64,000 nt of DNA from Hippopus hippopus (GCA_946811185.2 OX328109.1:1116001-1180000); one strand, 5' to 3'. Positions 21,080 to 31,115 are shown, counted from the stretch's first letter. Notes: generated by a model not told the origin, from the sequence alone. Numbers and translations are program-made.

Positions 21080-21790
21080 AGAGTTGGTTGAATACTCCTT
21101 ATCAGACAATAAAATTTTGGATCCAGTTAAGAAGAACATTACATATATGACTGTTTACCACAAGACAAAATTTTATCCAATCTCAAGACATTGCATAGTT
21201 GATTTTATACCAACAAAATTTTATCCAATTTCAAGACATTACGTAGTTGACTTTATACCGACAAAATTTTATCCAAATTTCAGACATTATTTGTTTGACA
21301 TTTTTACCATATGACAAAATTTTATCCAATTACATTACGTAATTGACTTTAATACCAACAAAATTTTATCCAGTTTCAAGACATTACACAGTTGACTTTA
21401 TACTGACAACATATTTTTATCCAAATTTCAGACATTATTTGTTTGACTTTTTACCACATGACAAAATTTTATCCCATTTCAAGACATTACGTAATTGACT
21501 TAATACCGACAAAATTTTATCCAATTTCAAGACATTACCTAGTTGACTTAATACCGAGAAAATATTTTATCCAAATTTCAGACATTATTTGTTTGACTTT
21601 TTACCACATGACAAAATTTTATCCAATTTTCAGACATTACATAGTTGAGTTTTCACCACACAAAAAATTTTATCCAATTTCCAAACATTACATACTAGTA
21701 CTTGACTATTTACCACATGACAGAATTTTAGATTTGTCCAGTTCGAAAGCATTTGCAGATGACAAAATTAACCTTGTAACACAACAATGA
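21080..21790 (+). repeat. Minisatellite grown from a MITE end
   Basis: About 12 units of 46-48 bp (ACAAAATTTTATCCAATTTC ... GACATTACGTAGTTGAC). The first and last units grade into the MITE end ACGACAAAATTTTAGAC, and 21715-21790 is the rest of a MITE. Confidence 0.85.
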
Positions 21791-21807
21791 GACTTTAGTG
21801 AATTTAA

Positions 21808-22172
21808 TCCTCTACCACACAGTCCTGAGTTTTAATGATGTTTAGAAAGAAACCTTTAAAACATTGGGGAAAAGGAAGAAAATGTTGTTAACCAGTGTTA
21901 CCTCCTTTTTCCAGTAGAATGTTTTCCATCCTACTGGCAACAAATTCTAATTTTAAGATGGCAAATTTTTAGACTTGTCCAAATGGAAAAAATTTGCAGA
22001 CGACAAATTGGATATAACTCAAACGTTGCAACTTGTCTGTAAGAGAATAGAAAACATTGTGGGAAAAGTAGAAAATGCTGGTTACCAGCATTTTCTCCTT
22101 TTCCCACAATGTTTTCAAAAAGCTTCTTCTTAAGGGTTTTTAAAACTAAGGATTGTTTGATAAAGGGCATTA
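21808..22172. repeat. Two MITE pieces
   Basis: 21808-21960 lacks its right end; 21958-22172 lacks its outer left end. Palindrome about 22049-22117. Confidence 0.75.
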
Positions 22173-22220
22173 AGTCTAATTTTTCAGACAAATAAAACTG
22201 GTAACGAATTGTCATTTCAG

Positions 22221-22333
22221 AATGTCATTTGGCCTGTGTGGAAGATTTACAGCTGCAGAGTTAATGTCATTTTTCCTTTCTTTCCTTTTGGTTTGTGTGT
22301 GGGTGCTAACAGGCCATTGGCTTCTAATGGATG
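22221..22333 (+). CDS. SPPL3: SPPL3 exon 6
   Basis: The acceptor is catttcag and the donor gtaagt. It encodes [15 protein letters not shown] and [12 protein letters not shown]. The 3' half plus donor is repeated twice more directly downstream. Confidence 0.95.
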
Positions 22334-22487
22334 GTAAGTAATTTTTTCCTTTTTTTTCCTTTTTGTTTATATGTGGATGCTTACAGGCAATTGGCTCCTG
22401 ATAGATGGTATGTCAATTTTCCTTTCTTTCCTTTTGGTTTGTGTATGGGTGTTTACAGACCATTTGCTCCTGATGGATGGTAAGTGC
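22268..22487 (+). repeat. Threefold repeat of SPPL3 exon 6 donor side
   Basis: Exon 6 3' part with donor (ending 22333) is repeated with equivalent donor positions at 22407 (GTATGT) and 22479 (GTAAGT); spacing 74 and 72 bp. The repeats keep CCTTTCTTTCC, a TTACAG and a GATGGTAAG or GATGGTATG. Confidence 0.9.
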
Positions 22488-22489
22488 TT

Positions 22490-22775
22490 TTCTTGTACCA
22501 TTTTTAGCTAGGCTGTTCTTGAAGAAAGCGCCAAGGTATTGTCATAGCCCTGGCAGTGTCTGCGTCGACTCGCAAAAATTTCAACATTTTATAATATCTG
22601 TCTTATTACCGAAGATATTTAAACTTGGACAAACTGTTAACGTTCAAAAGGGGCACCCATAAATCGGGGGCAGGTAACAATCAAAGTATTTTTGAAACAG
22701 TTATGCCCATTTCTCAATGTAGAATTTTCATTGAAAGTATCTGCAGCCTAGTGTGGCAGCAACATGCAGTGCTAT
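22490..22775 (+). repeat. Family B dispersed element
   Basis: TTTTTAGCTAGGCTG start, GGTATTGTCATAGCCC, ACGTTCAAAAGGGGC, and a truncated end near GTGCTATTTGGG. Confidence 0.65.
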
Positions 22776-23009
22776 TTGGGTTTTTTTTTTTTCTGCTTAA
22801 AATTTCCATTTCGTCCTTTTTGCACATAAAGTGTAAAATATTTTGGAAAGAATGTTGTGAAAGAAATGCTTTTGTTGCTTTTCCTTCATGTTTGATATTT
22901 CAGATCACATTTCTTGAAATGTTTGTAACATGTAAAAAGTTAAATTCTGTTGATGCCAAAAATGTAATCATACTTTTTCTTCATTTTAATCTTTTTATTG
23001 TGTTTACAG

Positions 23010-23116
23010 CTTTAGGTATGGGTCTGTGTGTGGCGTTTATAGCTTTAGTGAGACTCCCCAGTCTAAAAGTTTCCACTCTACTTCTTGTTGGCTTGTTGAT
23101 ATACGATGTGTTTTGG
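23010..23116 (+). CDS. SPPL3: SPPL3 exon 7, YD catalytic motif
   Basis: The acceptor is gtttacag and the donor gtaagt. It encodes VRLPSLKVSTLL and GLLIYDVFW. Asp201 of YD is the first catalytic aspartate. The surrounding helix is almost unchanged from vertebrates. Confidence 0.97.
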
Positions 23117-23162
23117 GTAAGTAGGTTTGTGTACATGTGAGAGCAAGGGCATATTTCCTTTT

Positions 23163-23290
23163 ATCTCATTACCAAATGACAAATTGTTAGCCATGGTCAA
23201 AATTGAACACATTTGCAGACGACAATTTGAAGTAGGTTAAATGATAGGTTTTGTCTTGAAAATGGTAGAAAACATTATGGGAGACAATGC
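23163..23290. repeat. Truncated MITE after exon 7
   Basis: CATTACCAAATGACAAATTG to GTAGAAAACATTATGGGAG; palindrome lost. Confidence 0.6.
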
Positions 23291-23585
23291 TGGACAAACC
23301 TGTAGACTTCAGACTTGGAGCTGGTACATGTTGGATGGTTTTCACTTTCATACTATCATCCTTTTTTACATTTGATTGTTTTTGCCAAAAACGAAAACAT
23401 AATCAATTTTCACAGATTTATTGTCATAATCGAGGACTAGTGTATTTTAGAATGTTTTGATAGGGACAGAGAAGTTGACAGGATTTACTGTGGCTATTTG
23501 TGCCCAACAATCTTTGTAATATTTTGGACTGATATTTGTAATATTGGAGAATTTATGGTAACCATTCATCAAACAATCCTATATG

Positions 23586-24005
23586 TTAACTCTTTACTAG
23601 ACGATCAAATTTCAGACTGGTCCGAATTCAACGGAATTGCATATGACAAGGCACACGTAATTTGAATGATGAAATACATGTGTGAAAGTGTCGAAAACAT
23701 TGAGGGAAAAGGGGTTAATGCTTGTTACCAGCATTTTCTCTTTCTCCCAAAAATTTCCAAAATCTTTCTTTGTCAGGGTCGTTAAAATTTGGGATTGTGT
23801 TGTAAAAGGTTAACAACCCTGAGGGAACAGCCTTTTTAGAAAAACATTGTCGGAAAAGGAAAAAATGTTGGTAATCAGCATTTTCTCCTTTTCCATATTT
23901 TCAACCCTTTCGAAGATAGAAGTGATCATTAGGGCTACTTTGTGGTCTGAATTGCTTTAAATTTGGACAGGTGTAGAATTTTGTCAATCAGTAAAGAGTT
24001 GTTCC
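23586..24005. repeat. Two abutting MITEs
   Basis: 23586-23812 and 23809-24005 share TTAA. 23290-23585 between the two MITE groups shows nothing recognised. Confidence 0.75.
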
Positions 24006-24120
24006 AGATTTAAAAGTACCATGACGTAAATTTCACCATTTCACCTTACTTTGTAAAAACCATGTGCTTTCAAAAAAAAAAAGATTGTATTTTAATACTA
24101 TATATTCTGTTTCCTTGTAG

Positions 24121-24192
24121 GTATTTTTCTCCTCCTACATTTTTAGTGCTAATGTGATGGTAAAAGTTGCAACACGACCAGCAGACAATCCT
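24121..24192 (+). CDS. SPPL3: SPPL3 exon 8
   Basis: The acceptor is ccttgtag and the donor gtaagt. Exactly 24 codons with phase 0 at both ends, encoding [19 protein letters not shown] then PADNP, the continuation of the YD helix. Confidence 0.97.
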
Positions 24193-24357
24193 GTAAGTTT
24201 TAGTTGTTTTTCTATTCTTAAAATATGTATCATTGTGATGTCAGGTCTCAGCCAATCAGATTGCTAGTCTTAGAATTAAGCGTTACACCAATTTTTGAAA
24301 TGGTTTGTGAACATTGCCTCGGGCAAAGAAGTTGCAATGGCTTTGATGGAATAACAT

Positions 24358-24655
24358 AACCCTTTATCTCACAATCCCAAGTTTAAACGACTCTGAAAAA
24401 GAGATCTGCTGAAAACATTGTAGGAAAGGAGGAGATGCAGATAACTAACATTTTTCTTCTTTTCTAACAATGTTTTCTGCCCTTTTAAAGACAAATATCA
24501 ATTTGCAAATGCTTTCAATTTGGACACGCCTAAACTTTTGTTGTTTGGTAAAGAGTTATAAAGCCAAATCCCATCATTTTAGCCACATTTTATTTGTCAT
24601 CTGCAAATGCTTTCAGTTTGGTCTAGTCTAAAGTTTTGTTGTCTGTAAAGAGTTA
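24358..24655. repeat. MITE plus end fragment
   Basis: 24358-24560 complete but worn; 24562-24655 is only a right end (ATCTGCAAATGCTTTCAG ... AAAGAGTTAA). Confidence 0.75.
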
Positions 24656-24753
24656 ATGTTGATACTTTATGATTGAAGTACTCATCATTCTGATTTTATA
24701 TTGATGTATAGCCAACTTTTCTTGATACCAAAATTCATTCTCTTTCTTTCTAG

Positions 24754-24842
24754 GTTGGGATGCTTGCAAAGAAATTCCATTTTACAGGTTTAGTACGAGA
24801 AGCCCCAAAACTTTCATTACCTGGCAAGCTGGTGTTTCCCAG
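24754..24842 (+). CDS. SPPL3: SPPL3 exon 9
   Basis: The acceptor is tttctag and the donor gtaagc. It encodes GMLAKKFHFTGLV and PKLSLPGKLVFP, the loop before the second catalytic helix. The conserved LSLPGKLVFP identifies it. Confidence 0.95.
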
Positions 24843-25039
24843 GTAAGCTGAGAAAACTTCAGACAGACAATATTTAGGATCTGACGTAAGCTGGTATTCG
24901 AGATAAACATGTCTGTAGGATTTGACATAAGTTGGCATTTTAGATAACCATGTATATAGGCTCTGAGATAGGTTGGCATTCCAAATAGAACTTATCAAGT
25001 TAGTCTAAAATAATGTTGACAAGGCAGCCTTTGGCTTGC

Positions 25040-25295
25040 TTAACCCTTTACCAAACAATAGCTCTTTTTATTGACCCATATGCATAAAGAGGCAAATGAC
25101 AAAAGTATCCGAGAGTGATTTTGACAATTAGCTCTGGTCCTTCACAGACACTGATATTTTTTGTGTCTAATCATATCTGTACACTGAAGAAACTTTCAAA
25201 TTTCATGCCTTAAGGTACACATAGTTCATTCATCATTTGCAGTTGCTTGCAATTTGGACAATTCCAATATTTTATTGTTTGGTATAGAGTTAAGG
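25040..25295. repeat. Very worn MITE
   Basis: Ends TAACCCTTTACCAAAC and TTTGGTATAGAGTTAA remain; the palindrome is unrecognisable. Confidence 0.5.
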
Positions 25296-25346
25296 AAAAA
25301 GAAAATTATTTCTAGTTATTAATGGTTAATTTGTTTTATATTGTAG

Positions 25347-25392
25347 CATGCAGAATTCTAGTCACTTTTCAATGCTTGGTCTTGGAGACATT
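25347..25392 (+). CDS. SPPL3: SPPL3 exon 10, GLGD catalytic motif
   Basis: A 46-nt exon with acceptor attgtag and donor gtaagt. It encodes SSHFSMLGLGDI; Asp272 of GLGD is the second catalytic aspartate. Confidence 0.97.
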
Positions 25393-26054
25393 GTAAGTAT
25401 TGTTGCCTACTATTATACTGATTACCTCTCAATCTTCAAAATTAATGAAATTGGCAACACCTGTTATTCTAAAAGAAACACAAAGGTGCTTCATGTACCA
25501 GTTTTTATTTGGCAAGAATGTCTCATAAAGTTTCAGACATTGCAAAGGGTTTCCACCTACGAAGTAAAAGTATCTATATACACATGGAAATCAGTTTGGA
25601 TACAAAATATCAAAGCTGATCACGTCCCTTGGACACAGACAAAAATGAGTCAGTGATTGAATTTAACTACATCAATAATAAAAACTATGAAAATACGAAG
25701 ATTTAAACTCTTCCTGCACAAACTGGCCATCAGAATTCTAAAGTGTCTATGGAATAGATTTTGGTATGCCAAGATGTAACGGAAACACGCTAAAAATAGA
25801 TCTCTGTCTCTTTGACTTTGGTTACCCAGTTGCATTATGGCAATACTGTCACTTCTGGCAAACTGATAGCAGAAAAACAGCTGCATTTCTATTCCAAAAC
25901 AGGAGATGGCTTCCGCATCTAAATAGAAAAAGCTTATGCAGTCTTTACAAATCAAAAGGAAATTGTCTAATACTCTTCGGATAGCAGGTTTCTTTTTTAA
26001 CAAAATAACCATGTAGCATTCTAGAAACAAAGAGGTTTGAATTTTTTGTTCCAG
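25393..26054. other. SPPL3 intron 10, no element recognised
   Basis: Open frames up to 126 codons exist on both strands, but none shows a recognisable domain, so I treat them as chance or an unknown element. Confidence 0.4.
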
Positions 26055-26205
26055 GTAATGCCAGGCCTGTTATTATGTTTTGTGTTACGTTACGATGCTT
26101 ACAAGCGATTACAGCTGACTCCTGTAGATCAGGGAATTCCCCCTCCACCTAACTATATACAGAGAATTACCTACTTCCATTGTTCGCTGATAGGCTACTT
26201 TCTTG
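26055..26205 (+). CDS. SPPL3: SPPL3 exon 11
   Basis: The acceptor is gttccag and the donor gtaagt. It encodes [18 protein letters not shown], a proline-rich loop, and [12 protein letters not shown]. The last 57 bp are tandemly repeated twice more across the donor, in frame. Confidence 0.95.
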
Positions 26206-26319
26206 GTAAGTACATACAGAGAATTACCTACTTCCATTGTTCACTGACACGCTACTTTCTTGGTAAGTATATACAGAGAATTACCTACTTCCATTGTTCA
26301 CTGACAGGCTACTTTTTTG
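26149..26319 (+). repeat. Three 57-bp copies across SPPL3 exon 11 donor
   Basis: Units 26149-26205 (inside exon 11), 26206-26262 and 26263-26319. The first two end in CTTG|GTAAGT; the third ends TTTG|ATAAGT, donor lost. Each unit is 19 codons and the frame stays open through all three. Confidence 0.95.
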
Positions 26320-26517
26320 ATAAGTACCTTAACCAATTAGCTGCTAAGCAAAAATTATGGACGTTTTGCAGACACAAAACATGCAGACTGTTCTTGGATC
26401 TACGTTATCGGATAAGGAGATATCTTTTCCCAAAATTACCTTTGAAATAACCACAATTACCTTTGAAGTTTTACTAATGGCTTGAAAGTTACATTTCACT
26501 TATTTAGCAGGATATGG
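26320..26517. repeat. Fragment of palindromic GTGTAGATC-type element
   Basis: 26335-26455: AGCTGCTAAGC, GTTTTGCAGACAC, TGTTCTTGGATCTAC, GGAGATATC and ACCTTTGAAATAACC, matching the neighbourhood of the mariner target at 34980-35125. Confidence 0.5.
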
Positions 26518-27045
26518 GTTAATCCTTTACCACACAATCCTGAGCTCTAATGACCCTGAAGTCTCGTTTGAAAACATTATGGGTAAAGGAGAAAATGCTG
26601 GTAACTAGCATTTTCTCCTTTCCTCACAATGTTTTCTACCCTGTCATAGACTTTACCTTTATTTGTACAAATTTTGAATTAGTTGTCTACAGATGTTTCG
26701 AATTTGGATGTCTAAAACTTGTCATTTGGGTAAGAGTTAAGGTGTCCTTGGTGTTACCTCCCTTTTATTTAATATGTTAATGAACTTAACAGTTCTTTGG
26801 GTCAAAATAGATGGATATGTACATAAGTGAGAGTTCAACACATTACTTAATGCAACATTGTTAGACTTGTTCAAATTTGTAGCGCTTACAGGCTCAAAAA
26901 TTGAAATTTGTCTTTAGAAGGGTAGAATATATTGTTGGAAAAGAAGGAAATGCTGGATAATAGCATTTTCTCCTTTTCCACAGTGTTTTCAAAAGTCTTC
27001 TTTAAGCCTTGTTCAAACTCCGTGTATATTTGGTAAAGAATTTAA
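26518..27045. repeat. Two MITE copies
   Basis: 26518-26745 and 26835-27045; palindromes with several mismatches. Confidence 0.7.
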
Positions 27046-27099
27046 GCAGTTCTAAAGAAATGTGGACTAATTCAGTCTGTTGTTTTGTTTTCTTCCTCT

Positions 27100-27275
27100 G
27101 GGTGCTGAGTCCCGGTAGGGCAGTTAGTAATGTACAGAACTTGAGAATAAAGGAATGAACCAAATCAAAAAAGGACTTATGCTTGCATAGTGGGAAACAG
27201 ACAAAATGCTGGTAGCTAGCATTTTCTGTTTATCCCTTAATGTCTTCTTTTGAAGACGGTTCTTGATTTTTGAGT
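27100..27275. repeat. SINE head fragment and MITE centre
   Basis: 27105-27150 is a SINE type 1 head (GTCCCGGTAGGGCAG). 27160-27275 holds the palindrome centre of a MITE. Confidence 0.55.
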
Positions 27276-27283
27276 CACATTTA

Positions 27284-27520
27284 AATGAGCCATGCCTTGT
27301 GTAAAGGGGGCATCTGCAAAAAGTATTGACCCAGGTCAGCCTGCGCAGTCAAAACTTTCCCTATTGGTCAATTTTCTGTATGTGGAAGAACCGGTGTACC
27401 TTATGATTAAGTTGGTTGTTAAAAAAGTGTCTATCATGGATCCATACTTATGTGATGGCTTGCTTGATATCACGGAGATGCATTAAGCTGCCTTTTGCCA
27501 GAGCTCGGCTCAAATGTATT
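27284..27520. repeat. Long-inverted-repeat MITE (family D)
   Basis: The ends GAGCCATGCCTTGTG and CCAGAGCTCGGCTC are inverted. The internal block GACCCAGGTCAGCCTG is typical. Relatives: 28585-28813, 36810-37061, 41518-41738, 46516-46793, 48565-48665, 49880-50010, 56868-57085 and 60042-60530 (interrupted). Confidence 0.8.
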
Positions 27521-27604
27521 GTCTAAAAATGTTTTCAATTTTGACAAGTAGATTTTTCAAAGTAGTCAGCTGTAAATGATTTTTAAGAAATATTTAAGGA
27601 CCGT

Positions 27605-27830
27605 GGTGTCTGGTTGTGAGGTAGAGCCATGGCCTCGCAACAATAAGGTCCAGAGTTTGGTTCTCAGGAGCAGCTGTTGACTTTGGGACAGCTTAATGGC
27701 CCACACATTTTGGGGCGAGTACTGGTATAGTTTCCAGAAGCAGGATCGAGAGAGATTAGCATAGGTTGCAAGAACTTGTTTCTCAATCAGTGTAAGATGA
27801 ATATGTTTAAAAGAAATGATATTGTTTCGA
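27605..27830 (+). mobile_element. SINE, type 4, upstream of exon 12
   Basis: GGTTGTGAGGTAGAGCCATG head, GGCCCACACATTTTGG, CTTGTTTCTCAATCAGTGTA tail. A second copy at 63781-63974 has a clear target duplication. Confidence 0.75.
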
Positions 27831-27837
27831 ATTTCAG

Positions 27838-27947
27838 GTTTGTTGACGGCCACCATTTCATCGGAGGTGTTCAAGGCTGCCCAGCCTGCTTTGTTGTATC
27901 TTGTACCCTTCACTTTATTGCCACTTTTAACAATGGCATATCTTAAA
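27838..27947 (+). CDS. SPPL3: SPPL3 exon 12, PAL motif
   Basis: The acceptor is atttcag and the donor gtaagt. It encodes [19 protein letters not shown] and [18 protein letters not shown] (340-342) is the conserved motif that completes the active site in presenilin/SPP proteases. A SINE (27605-27830) ends just upstream of the acceptor. Confidence 0.97.
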
Positions 27948-28015
27948 GTAAGTGCAGATAAACTGTTGTAGTCTGACCCTTCACCACATAATCCAGTACA
28001 AACTGTTGTAGTTTA

Positions 28016-28452
28016 ACCTTTTACCACTCAATCCGAGTGTTAATGACCCTGAGAAAGAATCTTTTTGAAAGCATTGTGGGAAATAGAGAAAATGCTGGCA
28101 ACCAGCATTTTCTTCTTTTCCCACAGTGCTTTCTACTCTTCCCAAGATAGATTTCAATTATTGAGCCACATTTTTTTATTGTCTGCAAATACTTTTAATA
28201 TGGACAAGTCTTAGATTTTGACGTTTGGTAAATATTTAAGAATGACCGCAAGTACTTGGCTTCATTACTGAATCAAGTGGTTTACCAAATGACAAAATCT
28301 CAGACCTGTCCAAATTGAAAGCATTTGCAGACGACAAAAAAGGTGTAATCCGAAAATTGAAATTTGTTTCAGGAACGGTAGAAATCATTATGTTAAAATG
28401 ATGGTTACATAGTTGGAAAAGGCTAAAATTTTGTTGTTTGGTAAAGAGTTAA
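28016..28452. repeat. Two MITE pieces
   Basis: 28016-28245 (palindrome with two mismatches) and 28280-28452 (palindrome lost). A short duplicate of the CAGTACAAACTGTTGTAG region lies at 27965-28012. Confidence 0.7.
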
Positions 28453-28584
28453 TACAGTTCTTAGGATAAAGAGAATCATTATCTTCTGTTCTAAATGGTC
28501 CCAGCCTGTCTGCCAAAGTTCTTCAAATTTCCCCTGAGCTTCTTTGAGCCTCTGTACTACATTTTATTTTCATATCAAGACATT

Positions 28585-28813
28585 TGAGCCATGTTCTGTG
28601 AAAACGGGACTTAATGCATCTGTAAAAATTATTGGCCCACGTCAGCCTGTGCAGTACGTGGTCATTTTTATACATGTCCAAAGACCAGTTTTTCTCATGA
28701 TTTGGTTTGTTGTTGGACAAAACAAACTTTATGGATCCGTAAGTATGTGATGACCTGCATGGTATCAAGCACCACAGAGATGCATTAACCCCCCTTTTGC
28801 CAGAGCATGGCTC
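28585..28813. repeat. Family D inverted-repeat MITE
   Basis: GAGCCATGTTCTGTG to CCAGAGCATGGCTC, immediately before exon 13's polypyrimidine tract. Confidence 0.8.
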
Positions 28814-28841
28814 AATTTTTTTTTCCTTGTATTTCTTACAG

Positions 28842-28910
28842 GGTGACCTGCGAAGAATGTGGCATGAACCCTTTATTGCAAATCAGCAGTCAAAGAACCT
28901 GGATGTTTAG
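28842..28910 (+). CDS. SPPL3: SPPL3 exon 13 (stop codon)
   Basis: The acceptor is tcttacag. It encodes GDLRRMWHEPF, then a short divergent tail ending in TAG at 28908-28910. The GDLRRMW block is the family's C-terminal signature. Confidence 0.96.
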   Translation, partial: GDLRRMWHEPFIANQQSKNLDV

Positions 28911-29130
28911 TTATATTTAAGGTTTTTGGTGTATAGCTCTATCAGATATTTTTATCAGCAGATGTACATTGTCGGAGCTATTTGTACGGGTTGAAAAGAA
29001 CATTTTTTAATAAAAACTCTTCATGAGGATGGAAATGGAATTATCATTTGAAAAGAAATAAAGATTGATAGTACTTAGTAAAGGACTGGAGAAAGACAAA
29101 CGAAATAAAGAAATGTCAAAAAAAAAAAAC
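28911..29130 (+). promoter_or_regulatory. SPPL3 3' UTR with candidate poly(A) signals
   Basis: Unique-looking sequence after the stop. AATAAA occurs at 29009-29014, 29057-29062 and 29104-29109. Which one is used cannot be told from sequence. Confidence 0.6.
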
Positions 29131-29269
29131 CTTACTGTGGATAGTTTTTTTTGAAAGGAAAGTTACACAGAAAATAGACTGTGTCAAAAGTGAAATTCTA
29201 AGTGCAAGTGAAAAGAGAAGTATGGGTTGGAAACACACACACACGCAAACTATCATTCCATTATCATCT

Positions 29270-29920
29270 GTGAATTATAAACAGTCTCTGTATATTTACA
29301 ATATTCATGAATTACGACTATATGTGTACAATATTCATGAATTATGACTGTGTGTACAATATTATGACCATGTGTACAATATTCATGAAATATAAGTCAG
29401 TCTGTGCTGAATTCATGAAGTATGATTTTGTGTGTACGATAGTCATTAAGTATGAGTCAGTGTTCACAATATTCATTAATTATGACTGTGTACAGTGTTC
29501 ATGAAGTATGAGTCTGTGTACAACAGTCATGAAGTATGAGTCTGTATGTATAATTTTCATGAAGTATGCGTCCATGTGTACAATTTTCAGTATATGAGTT
29601 AGTGTTCACAATATTCATGAAGTATGAGTGTACAGTATTCATTGAGTAAGAATCTCTCTACAATTTTCATGAAGTATGTATCCATGTATACAATATTCAT
29701 GAAGTATGAGTGTGTACAATATTCATGAAGTATGAATCTGTGTGTACAGTATTCACGAAGTATGAGGTTGTGTGTACAGTTTAATAAAGTTTTAGTGTGT
29801 GTAAAATATTCATGAGGTTTGAGTCTGTGTGTACAATTTTCACTAAGTATATATTGATGTGTATTCATGAAGTATGACTCTGGTAGTACAATATTCATGA
29901 ACTATGTGTTTGTTCAACTT
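29270..29920 (+). repeat. Minisatellite 3' of SPPL3, about 26-31-bp unit
   Basis: About 22 irregular units of GTGTACAATATTCATGAA plus GTATGAGTCT. It starts about 160 bp after the last candidate poly(A) signal. A CACACACACACGC run precedes it at 29235. Confidence 0.9.
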
Positions 29921-30169
29921 TATGTTGTTGTGATGAGTAAATGCAGAATTCTTCAAATGTAGCTTCAAATCCCATCTCCCAACCCCCATTATTGTATGCA
30001 GGATTCAAGTTCGTATGTCAAGACCAATATGAGAAAATGATCTTAGCCCATTTCTTTGCAGATGTGACTTTACGCCTGTGGTAGAATAGTTCTTGAAAAC
30101 ATCGTCTGAGAAGTAGTAAATTGTTTGTAATAAGTAATTATTCCTTCTCTTGTAATTTTCTATAAATGA
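29921..30169. other. Intergenic, nothing recognised
   Basis: AT-rich, no frame or repeat identified. Confidence 0.4.
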
Positions 30170-30375
30170 TTAATTCTTTACCACACCACAAATACAGACT
30201 TGTCCAAATTGAAAGCATTTGCAGACGACAATTTAAATGTAGTCCAAAAGATGGAATTTGTCTTTGATAAGGTAGAAAACATTGGTTACCAGCATTTCTC
30301 CTTTTCCCACAATTTTTTCAAAAGGCTTCTTTCTTAGGGTCGTTAAAACTTGTGATTGTGCAGTAAAGGCTTAAA
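30170..30375. repeat. TTAA MITE with collapsed palindrome
   Basis: TTAATTCTTTACCACACC to CAGTAAAGGCTTAA; the left arm of the palindrome is deleted (AACATTGGTTACCAGC). Confidence 0.75.
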
Positions 30376-30399
30376 AGATATATTTTCATTTTTTTTTTT

Positions 30400-30562
30400 C
30401 CAAAAATATCAAAAACAGTGGCAAGCAGTGACAGAGGAATGAATCCTGTTGTAATGGCTGTCACCAGTCCTTGGAAAGAAACTGGGTGAGCTGGGGATTG
30501 GAACCAGAGACCCACCATTCTCAAGTCCTGTATGTTAACCACTGTGCTACTGGGACCCGGCT
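30400..30562 (-). repeat. SINE type 1 fragment, inverted
   Basis: GAGGAATGAATCCTGTTG to GCTACTGGGACCCGG, the head half only. Confidence 0.7.
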
Positions 30563-30583
30563 CGGTGACTTGGAAGACAATTA

Positions 30584-31115
30584 AACTCTTCACCAAAGAA
30601 CAAAATTTTAGACTGGTCCGAATCAGAGCCTTTGCAGACGACAAAATAAAATGGCCTGCAACACGCGAATAGGGGCATTCGGATATTTGCGTAAAGTGTT
30701 GTCTCGGATCAGCCTGTGCAATCCACGCAGGCTAATCTGAAACGATACTTTCTGTTCTTATGTAATGTTCTGTGTTGCGCAAGTCTACTGTAGCACAAAA
30801 TCTAATGTAGTCATAAAGTGCCGTCTCGGATTAGCCTGCGCGGACTGCGCAGGCTGATCCGATACGACACTACACAAATGTCCGAATGCCCCTTTTCGTG
30901 TGTTGTAGGCCAAATGTGACTAAATTAAAAGCTGTCTTTGCAAGTGTAGGAAAGGAGAAAATGCTGGTAACCAGCACCATCTCTCTTTGCCGCAATGTTT
31001 TCTACCCTTCCGAAAACAATTTCTATGTTTTGAGTCACATTTATTTTTTCATCAGCATTTTCCTTTTTTTTCAATTTTGACATGTCATAAATTTTTTCAT
31101 TTGTTGAAGAGTTAA
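30584..31115. repeat. MITE interrupted by inverted-repeat element
   Basis: MITE pieces 30584-30650 and 30910-31115 flank 30656-30908. Confidence 0.75.
30656..30908. mobile_element. Inverted-repeat MITE (family F)
   Basis: The ends CAACACGCGAATAGGGGCAT and its near-complement at 30883-30908 (ATGCCCCTTTTCGTGTGTTG). Two inner palindromes centre on GGCTGATCC and GCCTGCGC. A second, shorter copy is at 61966-62174. Confidence 0.85.

Larger units (their letters stand above)
8994..28910 (+). other. SPPL3: SPPL3 gene, complete coding span, 13 exons
   Basis: Signal-peptide-peptidase-like 3, a multipass GxGD aspartyl protease. In animals it sits in the Golgi and cleaves type II membrane proteins, notably glycosyltransferases (family knowledge). 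Thirteen exons join in phase to 382 codons plus TAG; human SPPL3 is 384. The two catalytic aspartates are seen in YD (residues 200-201, exon 7) and GLGD (269-272, end of exon 10). The PAL motif is at 340-342 (exon 12). The N-terminal segment VSTFVISILLIVYGSF is hydrophobic, and exons 4-8 and 11-12 supply the other membrane helices. No signal peptide is expected. All introns are GT-AG. Nearly every intron is filled with repeats, and four exon edges carry tandem duplicates. The 5' UTR beyond the ATG and any upstream non-coding exon are not resolved. Confidence 0.96.

Noticed and set aside
22625..23140. A 171-codon frame covering SPPL3 exon 7
   Set aside because: Only 23010-23116 is coding; the rest is intron and family B repeat that happens to be open.
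25393..26030. Open frames of 72-126 codons in SPPL3 intron 10
   Set aside because: No recognisable domain, overlapping frames on both strands, no splice context; treated as chance.
29307..29898. Open frames rich in NYDYMC and EYCTH repeats
   Set aside because: Read-through of the 26-31-bp minisatellite on either strand.
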